From a virus: a stretch of 45,263 nucleotides of DNA. Shown piece after piece: positions 29,001 through 35,912 of this stretch (positions are counted from its first letter, which is position 1; each line of letters opens with the position of its first letter). The notes under the pieces were generated by a model that had not been told where the DNA came from, made no database searches, and was given only the letters and a program-made list of their open reading frames with translations. The stretch is from positions 1-45,263 of IMG/VR virus record IMGVR_UViG_3300020084_000028, one strand, 5' to 3'. A program made the position numbers and the translations under genes.

Positions 29001-32000
29001 ATTTTGATAGTGGTTCAATTTTATATGTGTATGGAAAATTTGCAAGAGGTCTTAATGTTTTATCTGATGGGTAATCAAATCCAATGTCAGTTAAAACAAC
29101 ACCATTAACTTTACCAATAGTTTTACTTCTTGGTAAAAATAGAGCTGCAGTTCCAAGTCCACTTACAATTTGGGTCACATTTGGTAGTCTTACATAATTT
29201 CTACCTCCAGAATCAATACTAATTTTAGCAACAGGTCCTATTGCAGTGCGAGATGCTGTAGAATATGTTGTTTGTGCTTGTAAATTATTATAACTAAATC
29301 TTTCTGGTGTAAGTTCTAATGAATATTTAAAAGTATTAGAAGTAATACCAGAAACTGTAGTAATTCTATTAAACTTACTATCGACAACAGATAATTTGTT
29401 AGGATTTTTAACGTTAAGAGAATCACTTATAATTTCTAATTTTGCTGCTGTTGCACCAGCATATTTGATTGGAGTCAAGTTATAATATAGTGATGTTGGA
29501 ATGAAATCATCTATAATTAACTCAGCCTTTCCATTTGATTCTCCGATTGTTCCACTCTTTCTAAAATTAAATGCACCTGTATTTTGTGGAGACGTATAAA
29601 ATTCTTTTTGGAAGAGAGGATCAAAATAAATGTTAAAGTCAAATGAGGGTAAAGAACCAGAAGCTAGTGTAGTGCTTGATAAATCAAAAATAATTGTTGA
29701 ATTTTTTGTTGCAAATATTTCTGGATTAACTGGTGTGATAGAACCTGCTGCTTGGGTTCCAATATTTACTATTTCAATTGCAGTATTTGATGAAATTTTG
29801 TCGTAATAATAGTGAGATAAAAGAACTGTGTTGTCATCAGAGACAATAACATAATATATTTTTGAATTTATTAACCCAGAAGACGGTGTTGCCGAATTAT
29901 AAATTACTTTTTGTCCAGTTACAAATCCATGATTTGGTAATGTAATAGTATTTCTAGATAAATTAATAGCAACATCAACAAATACTCTTGGATTTACTAA
30001 CATCCTTCTGTTAATGTCATCATAAGAAATAACAAAAGTTGTAGTAATACCAGAAGTAACCTTAATGTTAACTTCGTCTCCACTTGTAAGACCATGCTCT
30101 CTATTTGTTATAACAGTGGCGGTTTTCTTATAAACGTCTCCACGAATAGTTAATGGTAAATTAGTCTTAATACTATGAACCTCTCCAGTTCCATAGTCTG
30201 CAATCCTAAACAATTCTAGAACATCAGAACCAATTCCAACAAATCCACCAGTACTACCAATTCCTATTCTTTGAGTGGAAACACCAATAAAATCATTATC
30301 ATATGTTGCAACATATAAGTCCTGAGAATCTAAAAGTGGTGTTGTTGTTGCCGCATAAGAAACGCGAACACCAGTATATCCATGCCCAACGTTATATTTT
30401 ACTTTATCACCAGTTTTGAAACCATGATTTGGTAAATAAAATGTATTTACAATTGTTTGTATTCCTTTTTTCTGAGTTACTCCAGGATTACTAAAGAACA
30501 ATAATCCAGACTTTTTAGATGCTCTTGTTAATGCACTTCCCGAAGTTTCATAATAACTACTAGTTAGTTTTCCAAGTTCAACTTGAGCACCCCATACATA
30601 CACTGTTGGTGATGAATTTAAAGTAAGACCTTGTGTACCAAATGTTCCAATTCTTATTCTATGAGTTCCAGCACCAGTTTGAGCGGTAAGACTATATCTT
30701 TTCCAATCTGAACTTAGTGTTACTAGTTGTGAATAATATAAAGATCCATCATCTAAAATAAAATAAATCTGCTCATTTCCAGTGTGTCCTCTTAAAAATA
30801 CTGAAAATGTATTAAAATCTGATGATAATGAAACAGGTTCAAATTTTAATCCAAATGCATCAGATGCTCCAGTGGTTGAAGCAAAAGAAACTTTTGCAGC
30901 ATTAGTTGAACCATCTGGAGAAACAGCACTAAAATATTCTACAGTTCCAGTTCCTATTCCTGAAGTATAATAATCCCAAGCAGATGGGACAAGAGATGGT
31001 GGAACTGGAGTTGAATATAGTATTAGATTTTCAGATGGAATTATTGCAGATTCCCTAGGATCAAAGTAATATTCACTGTTTAAACGATATTCTGTTGATG
31101 TACTAAAACCACTATTAAAAGTAAATTTTCTACTCAGTTCTACTATATCATCACCTGAAGTATGTGCAGCTGATACGGATCCACTAAATGATCTATAAAC
31201 TTTAATTCTAGAATCTTGTGGATATACGTTTATAATCTTGAATTTTTCCGATTCAATTTTATAAACATCATTTACAGATAAAATAGGAAAATTTAGATTA
31301 CCAGAAACATTTAAATATGTGACTATTCCAGTTTGTCCATCATTACCTATGCTTGATGATAATGTAAGAGTATTTGTAGATATGCCAACTGTATAAATTG
31401 ATGCAAATTCTGTAGATAAAATATTTAAATTTTGAACAGATACAATGTCACCATTTATTAAAGAGTGGGAAGTGCTAGCAAATCCTACATACCTTCCACT
31501 AGACCCAAAAGGAGTAAACTCCACATCAACTAATTTACTAAAGCTATATGAGATAGAATCTACATCTCTACCTTTAATTTCTGAAATTCTAGCGTATGCT
31601 CCAGAACCTCCTGTTCCTTGACTGTTAAAGAATATATTATCCTGTATTGAATAATTATCTCCAGGAGAAATTATTTGGAGTTCTGTTAGTTCACCAGGAC
31701 TAATACTATTAACTTCAGTAAATCCTTTACTAAAAGTATCTGGTTGAATGAACCCTTGATATTTTGTTTTATTTAAAAGTAATCCTAATGGACTTGTAAA
31801 TCTAATCCAACCAGTTTTATTTAAATTGACAAAGGATAAGTTTGAATATTGATCAAAATTATATTCAATCGGTTTAGATTTAAACGTATCTCCAACAATG
31901 TATGGAAATATTGGTTTTAAATATCCATTAAATGGTCCAGACGCATCTTTTAATGTATTTACAGTTGCAAAATATGCATAAGTTCCATTTGGAAATTCTG

Positions 32001-35000
32001 GAGTTTTGCAATATCTTCCATTGTGTATGTCTAAATCACCATTATTTGTAAATTCATAATCTTGAACAAAATATCCAGGAGGGAAAGACGCTGTAGATGG
32101 TCTATATCCTTTTAACTTTAGTTCATATCCACTACGAAGTCTTACAACTGCACCACCTTCCTTGTCGGCATAACCATAAGGTCCATAAATTGGGTTACCA
32201 TCGTAAGCCCATCCGATAATAGGAGAATGATATTTTGTGACATTACTTTCATTGTCTATGTCTGCTCTATAGACTTTATTACCCAAAATATCTAATGATG
32301 TTGATAGAAGTTTTCTTCTAAGTTCTCTAGCAGCGTAAGCATGAACAAATTGCAATCCTTTCTCTGATGCAAGAGGATTGCTTACTATTCCATCATCATT
32401 ATTTACCTGATCTGACTGGAATAATCTTTCAACTATGTTAATAGTCCAAGATTTAACTTTAGCTTCAAATCTAGCACCATTTCCTGTAGGTATTACTTTA
32501 ATAATAGTATTTACTTGATTGTATCCAAATCCACTTTCAATAATTTTTACGTCAACAATTGCTCCATTTAATATTACTGGAACCAAAATAGCACCAAATC
32601 CAGAACCAATAACTTCTAGCAAAGGTGGTGAATTATAATTTGAACCTGGGTTATTTACAATCGCACCAATTATTTTGCCTTGTGATGATACAATTACACT
32701 AATTTGTCCATTTTCACCATTTAATAGTGTTATATTTGGTTGACGATTATAGTTTACAACATTTGGGTCGCCATAATTGTCACCAATATTTTTCATGGAG
32801 ATTGATTGTATCGCTCCAGTAAAAATTGGTCTGATTCTGGCATTAAAATCTTGACCAGCAAAAGTAGTAACTCCAATTGGAGATTCAATTTTTATATTAA
32901 TTGGTTGATACTTTATAGAATGCTGCCCTGAACCAACATCTGAAAAATCAATAAATCTTTTGTTTACATAATTATAATCATTTGATATTGTGCTTCCAAC
33001 TCCTACAGGGTTAACAGAAGCAACTCTAAATGTATTTTTATTAATAACATTAATAAAATACTCAGAATTAGTCGAAAGACCTACTGGTAAAATTCCATCA
33101 GTATCAAATAATATAGTTTCTTTTTCTGAATAACCATGATTTAGAATTGTAATTGTATTATCAAATAAATTGATTGAGTCACCATTAAAGAATAAAGTTT
33201 TATTGCTATATCCTTTTCCAGGATTAATTACTTCAATTGAGGATATAACTTTTTTTCTATCTGTAGATGTTAATTTTTGGAGACCTTCTCCGTAAGATCC
33301 AAAAGTAACAGTATTAATACCAGAAATGGCATCATCTAAAGTGTTATGTAATTTTATACGAACAGGATCAATTATGTTGACAAAATAAATCGCATCGTCA
33401 ACCAGATTGCCAATTTTAGTTTGATTTTGTGAATTATAAATTATTTTTTCAAAATTTCTAAATTTATGGTATGTTGTAAATCCAATAGAATTATTCGTTA
33501 AATTAACCTGATCATATAAACTACCAGCATTAAAAGATACTGAATGGATAATTCTAGATAAATTCGCCTTTGCTTCCGCTCCAGTTCCGTTTCCACCTGA
33601 AATTGTAATTTTTGGTTCATCAGTATAATCAAAACCTTTATCCAAAATATTAATTCTAGACAAAGATCCAGTCACATTACATATACCCTCAGCACCAGAA
33701 CCAAAAATAGTGTTACCAGCACCAACATTATCGGATATGAGCATTATTGGGGGGTCAATTACATCATAATTTGAATCTCCATTTGAAGAAACCACAATTT
33801 CTTCAATAGGACCAGAGTAAATTGTGTCTGATGATTTATAATTTAATAATTCTACACCATTTAAAAATAATCCTAGTGTTCCTGGTTTTGTAATTCTATT
33901 TTCAACAATATCATCATCAACACTTGGAGAAAATTTTCTAATTAAATCCTGTGCTTGTAATCTTCTATCATTATATTTTAACAATGAAAGTTTATTATTA
34001 AATACTGTACCAAAAACATAGACAAACTGACCACTTCTAATATTTGATCTACTTGTAGCTAATCGTATTGTACTAGAATTGACTTTATATACAAAATATG
34101 GCCCCTCTGCAATATTCAAACCAATATTATTATTTCGTGAATAATATACAGCTTCTCCACTAATAAATGAGTTTGAACCAATGTTAAGATCAAATCCATC
34201 ATATTGCCCTGTAAATATTACAGATAAGTCCTCAACAATAATAGGAGTATTATAATAATTTGGTAACGAAGAGCATACAACATAAGTATCTTCGTCATCG
34301 GTATAAACATTTTGTATGTCTGCCGAAATAATATTAATTTCTGGTTGATTATTACTATTTGTTTTTGAAATTCCCTTTCTAATTGAATATTTTACATTAG
34401 TTGTATCAATTCTAGTTGTTAAATTAACGTCAAATTCATATTTGTTTGACACTGCTATAACAAATATATTGTATTGATTACCATCACTTCCTTTTATTGT
34501 ACCAATATCACCTAAAGTAAATATATTAGGGTCAAAAGTTCTTATTCTATATTGAGCAGCTCCATTTAATTTTAAAGCAACTTGAGTAATTTGTTCAATT
34601 TCATATTCTGGTGTTACATTATTAATCCACGTCGTTCTTACTTGATCTTCACTATCTGCTCCTAAAGAAACAATCTCAACCTGGTCGTCAATTTCATAGT
34701 AATAAGATGAATCTCTATCAAACTCTAGGTCTCCAAGTACCCCAGTAATTTTAACTTTAATTTGCTCATTAGAACTTGTAAGTGCATAAGCATAATCTGG
34801 AGTTGTTATATCTGTGTTTAAGTCTATTGCAACTGGAGAAGATACACCAAAAAATTGTGTTGAACTTTTACCGTTGTAAGTAAATTTATATTCTACGGTA
34901 TTGTCAAATACAACAAGAGTTCCAGAGTCTGTAAAACTTAATGTTGAATCAACATCAAGATAAGTCTGTCCTAATCCAACAGGATTAGTAATTTTTGTTT

Positions 35001-35907
35001 TTGGGTGTACAGTAAAATTAAAAGTTTCTAATTCTGGATTATAATCCAAACTTAATCTAAAATATTCTTCACCATCTTTAAATATTTTTTCAACGTTGGT
35101 AATAGATCCAACCGCTTTTAGAATTGTATTCGTTTCATCCTGATATAACGTTCTATTGATCAAATCTTCTGGATTTCCAGATAGTCTTTTAATTACAAGA
35201 TCCCTAGTAATTCTAAAATCTGCATCAGATGGTTGAATTAAAAAATCTCTAGGCTTAATAATTTGTACGGGTGAACCCCAAATAGATTTAAATAATATAT
35301 CAAAAGAACTATTGGCACCTTTTGATGAATAAAAATCTTTTAATTTTGATACTAATACCTTTTCATTTAAATCTTCATAAAACTGAACATCTTCAAAACC
35401 TGGAGTATATTGGTATTTAAATTTCTTATAAAGTTCAACTAAAAATAACGCATGTAAATTATATACAATTTGATTAGACGTATGTGGTGAACGAAGAGTC
35501 TTTTCAAATTCTAAAGCATCTGAGTTTGCAGTTCTGTAAGTAGTAATTCCACTAAATCCTCTCTTACAATTGATAAAAGTATCAATTGTTTTAGATTCAT
35601 AAAGAATAATCTCATCATTAATTTGTAAAAGACCATTATTGGGTGGAAATCCATCCGTACTTTCAACTTTAATTGTGTTAGTAGTGTAACCAGTATCTTC
35701 TGTTAGATTTGTATAATATGTTAATTCTGTAATATTGTTTAATTGTGTGTATTGATCAATATTATTCAGGATGTCTACTGGACCACCAGGAAACTCTAAA
35801 GAATCATAATATTCCTTTAAAAATTCTACAAATTCTGGATATCCATCCCTGACAAAAGTAGGAAGTTGATCAGAAACTAAATTTTTGATATTAACTCTGT
35901 TCTTCAT
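23035..35907 (-). CDS. 7: Giant gp7-like baseplate wedge / appendage protein, 4290 aa
   Basis: One uninterrupted 12.9-kb frame between gp6 and gp8, the slot of T4 gene 7. Residues 1-230 resemble the C-terminal domain of T4 gp7: FYSSKGANSSFDILFKSIWG (188-207) against FYSTKGIEASYKFLFKVLYN. This would anchor it in the wedge. The remaining 4000 residues are beta-rich. They include at least 13 GxGY-type repeats (for example near 755, 897, 1040, 1085, 1121, 3928, 3973), several NHGF..GdkV repeats (near 922, 1825, 1936, 1990, 3203, 3323), a degenerate YHYH domain (about 1228-1325) and a jelly-roll/spike-like domain (about 1625-1795). Two DDEI..RG modules lie near 95-127 and 2881-2925. T4 gp7 has 1032 aa. 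The long part probably forms a fibre-like arm or host-binding surface. No Shine-Dalgarno sequence is evident. Confidence 0.88.
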   Translation of the reverse strand: MKNRVNIKNLVSDQLPTFVRDGYPEFVEFLKEYYDSLEFPGGPVDILNNIDQYTQLNNITELTYYTNLTEDTGYTTNTIKVESTDGFPPNNGLLQINDEIILYESKTIDTFINCKRGFSGITTYRTANSDALEFEKTLRSPHTSNQIVYNLHALFLVELYKKFKYQYTPGFEDVQFYEDLNEKVLVSKLKDFYSSKGANSSFDILFKSIWGSPVQIIKPRDFLIQPSDADFRITRDLVIKRLSGNPEDLINRTLYQDETNTILKAVGSITNVEKIFKDGEEYFRLSLDYNPELETFNFTVHPKTKITNPVGLGQTYLDVDSTLSFTDSGTLVVFDNTVEYKFTYNGKSSTQFFGVSSPVAIDLNTDITTPDYAYALTSSNEQIKVKITGVLGDLEFDRDSSYYYEIDDQVEIVSLGADSEDQVRTTWINNVTPEYEIEQITQVALKLNGAAQYRIRTFDPNIFTLGDIGTIKGSDGNQYNIFVIAVSNKYEFDVNLTTRIDTTNVKYSIRKGISKTNSNNQPEINIISADIQNVYTDDEDTYVVCSSLPNYYNTPIIVEDLSVIFTGQYDGFDLNIGSNSFISGEAVYYSRNNNIGLNIAEGPYFVYKVNSSTIRLATSRSNIRSGQFVYVFGTVFNNKLSLLKYNDRRLQAQDLIRKFSPSVDDDIVENRITKPGTLGLFLNGVELLNYKSSDTIYSGPIEEIVVSSNGDSNYDVIDPPIMLISDNVGAGNTIFGSGAEGICNVTGSLSRINILDKGFDYTDEPKITISGGNGTGAEAKANLSRIIHSVSFNAGSLYDQVNLTNNSIGFTTYHKFRNFEKIIYNSQNQTKIGNLVDDAIYFVNIIDPVRIKLHNTLDDAISGINTVTFGSYGEGLQKLTSTDRKKVISSIEVINPGKGYSNKTLFFNGDSINLFDNTITILNHGYSEKETILFDTDGILPVGLSTNSEYFINVINKNTFRVASVNPVGVGSTISNDYNYVNKRFIDFSDVGSGQHSIKYQPINIKIESPIGVTTFAGQDFNARIRPIFTGAIQSISMKNIGDNYGDPNVVNYNRQPNITLLNGENGQISVIVSSQGKIIGAIVNNPGSNYNSPPLLEVIGSGFGAILVPVILNGAIVDVKIIESGFGYNQVNTIIKVIPTGNGARFEAKVKSWTINIVERLFQSDQVNNDDGIVSNPLASEKGLQFVHAYAARELRRKLLSTSLDILGNKVYRADIDNESNVTKYHSPIIGWAYDGNPIYGPYGYADKEGGAVVRLRSGYELKLKGYRPSTASFPPGYFVQDYEFTNNGDLDIHNGRYCKTPEFPNGTYAYFATVNTLKDASGPFNGYLKPIFPYIVGDTFKSKPIEYNFDQYSNLSFVNLNKTGWIRFTSPLGLLLNKTKYQGFIQPDTFSKGFTEVNSISPGELTELQIISPGDNYSIQDNIFFNSQGTGGSGAYARISEIKGRDVDSISYSFSKLVDVEFTPFGSSGRYVGFASTSHSLINGDIVSVQNLNILSTEFASIYTVGISTNTLTLSSSIGNDGQTGIVTYLNVSGNLNFPILSVNDVYKIESEKFKIINVYPQDSRIKVYRSFSGSVSAAHTSGDDIVELSRKFTFNSGFSTSTEYRLNSEYYFDPRESAIIPSENLILYSTPVPPSLVPSAWDYYTSGIGTGTVEYFSAVSPDGSTNAAKVSFASTTGASDAFGLKFEPVSLSSDFNTFSVFLRGHTGNEQIYFILDDGSLYYSQLVTLSSDWKRYSLTAQTGAGTHRIRIGTFGTQGLTLNSSPTVYVWGAQVELGKLTSSYYETSGSALTRASKKSGLLFFSNPGVTQKKGIQTIVNTFYLPNHGFKTGDKVKYNVGHGYTGVRVSYAATTTPLLDSQDLYVATYDNDFIGVSTQRIGIGSTGGFVGIGSDVLELFRIADYGTGEVHSIKTNLPLTIRGDVYKKTATVITNREHGLTSGDEVNIKVTSGITTTFVISYDDINRRMLVNPRVFVDVAINLSRNTITLPNHGFVTGQKVIYNSATPSSGLINSKIYYVIVSDDNTVLLSHYYYDKISSNTAIEIVNIGTQAAGSITPVNPEIFATKNSTIIFDLSSTTLASGSLPSFDFNIYFDPLFQKEFYTSPQNTGAFNFRKSGTIGESNGKAELIIDDFIPTSLYYNLTPIKYAGATAAKLEIISDSLNVKNPNKLSVVDSKFNRITTVSGITSNTFKYSLELTPERFSYNNLQAQTTYSTASRTAIGPVAKISIDSGGRNYVRLPNVTQIVSGLGTAALFLPRSKTIGKVNGVVLTDIGFDYPSDKTLRPLANFPYTYKIEPLSKFKRIQIVTPGVNYFVAPQLAVVDGFTGRVNTEVSLEYEIGDTEVTIIRNTTGLYNVTPKILPINNPNGIRIENIVFDPGTLNVTVSFAVTFASSQDYPFIVGEKIIVENTNIDANFGGRGYNSAAYDYRLFRITAANPDIGGDNPTLTFNLTGFLNPGEEPGIFDSFESFGTATPEAYFPEFDVDLEKDSFRNGEIIVAQDGNVGVVQSYDRRNEFLKIRSKKIFKVDDLVIGASSQNKGLISSVDGITAKYLIESNSITKKGWLRETGKLNQSFQRIHDNDYYQYFSYSVRSPIEYQVWNPLVSNLIHTAGFKKFSELTIDSYDPNVAGMSTAQNLNALIAISDLTEVVDLNSVKDFDIAREKSIQVENTLISNEILFNLPFLAQYQEFIGNRVLTIDDFSDEFNGVNRGFGLKSGGFPIFEVSFNGSDSTKLEFGDGTINLGNHFFVSGEEVEYIPPNNDFANAIKIAPSDFGSGIGVTNLLPSKFIIIKQDNQKVRVATSATNALLFNPIGVAITAVGIGSTHLFKSISPNNRLLITINGTIQSPLVGTAYTIATTSSVGIGTTNIDVVGVTSIFSGDLIQIDDEIMLVSAVNSTTNVLNVKRAWMGSTEDTHASNAVITKFVGNYNVLDNRLHFSEPMWGNLPIGFGTTATSAGDIDYTGLTTSSRFSGRVFLRSALNQSITTSFIKAYDNNYVFDDISNQFNGITTTFTLKYQGNDIDNITSSNTLILINDIFQGPQRLGNVLTNIPGDYKLIAGGGQLQVGFSGPVADPTLTNDINVNSTPRGGIIVSVGSTEGFGYQPLVAAGGTALVSTAGTISQISIGNSGSGYRSGLQTVRVGIQTFSYGSADITYIGIASVLNGHVIGVAITNPKVFYAPREVANIGYSSITGVTTVTTSTPHGLRLGEEVSVVGAAFTCDYYPPIGVSTAVYNNTTGIMTVTTVGITTLNVANFTYDNTTGLSTIVTTQPHKLITQTAIGRSFSLSGLALTCVGYGQTFAVYNFIYDETTGLSTVFTVGNHGLSSGDNFKMRELEFSCTGPSGVTTTIFPDGTQGYFFTVNTGTEVGATTSFTVNVGPSTIPHTYVSGGVIQVGINTDIFPGDSIVSPLGNTFKVLSAPDSYTLTFNSGISTIPHSYVSGGTLTLGHKLKVGTDVILTGLGFTSALGIVTHPNTNTTDYCGTQVTRINNISEFELNVGIGSTTLDYVSGGTVEEIIIAPRQINNSPTGQDPAANGTGIVKIVDDYTFIINSGTSPYTHFYKKCGKVTKPIDVVFDSPLNYYNIPLIYKQGVVGFGTGATVDLVPSQDSTILNFELNNFGYGYGSGETLTVAIGGTTGIPTTGISTFNHFELTIDRTYQSKFSGWNVGEFIVLDDISDFFNGRRRLFPLTVNGESISFFARANSGINLQSNLLVFINDTLQTPGEGYQFNGGSTLRFTEAPKGLVSGFSTTGDTAKLLMYTGTQNIDVKTVDVLPSVKVGDDVQLYSDIDETFTEERRLVMDIISADKIITNNYGGQGVTLNELFSRPISWFKQTVDKIIDNEFVGKDRVYYEPAISPNTNIIESIGIGSTYVFVYSIRPLFDDSYEGIPLEERSIVQILSQDNLESATARATLGSGGSVTSVLITNPGYGYTIAPQVTIQKPYGFGTNATATATIGTGGSITSISVGTGGTNYFYGPLDSITITQQGSGFPPLSPGNNTFYKARLKSETGIGRGATADIQISILNFNISSVNVIDNGANYAVGDIVYVDTFDNVGLATTSRKWALKSPMKFTVASILPPEVLIAPPARKVEDVIRVSYEGDYGIVVGVATTSCSGVTTCLSLEFDLFIPLDSRIRTSLNISQTGITTGYLFNVVGSNFGVAPQASLRSDGSILGISSQFADMTFECTDWYTKSAIIPPGISGLASTVGIATTVTTVVVKVLNSPLSGIVGFATTAFYGHYTWGKINMPVRIGPGTFSAQHDTRQSGISTNPIIKRKNPLKYLGYIS
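30510..31040 (-). other. Jelly-roll/spike-type carbohydrate-binding-like domain inside the gp7-like protein
   Basis: Residues about 1625-1795. The segment starts LVPSAWDYYTSG, runs through strands such as YSQLVTLSSDWKRYSLTAQT and closes with VYVWGAQVELGKLTSSYYET then LTRAS. The ending 'WGAQ.E.G..tSY..T.g...tRa' is a hallmark of small beta-sandwich domains in phage tail spikes and head fibres that resemble carbohydrate-binding modules. The ligand is unknown. Confidence 0.6.
31920..32230 (-). other. YHYH-like domain inside the gp7-like protein (domain coordinates)
   Basis: Residues about 1228-1325 read IIGWAYDGNPIYGPYGYADK, then LDIHNGRYCKTPEFPNGTYA and a late PYIVG. This is the order of the YHYH family: DG.PIYGP.G, then LD..NGR...TPE.P.GTYHYH, then P.y.G. 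The name-giving YHYH is YAYF here, so both histidines are lost while the surrounding scaffold is kept. YHYH proteins are found in marine bacteria and in some phage tail proteins; their function is not firmly known. Confidence 0.7.
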
Positions 35908-35912
35908 ATTTT

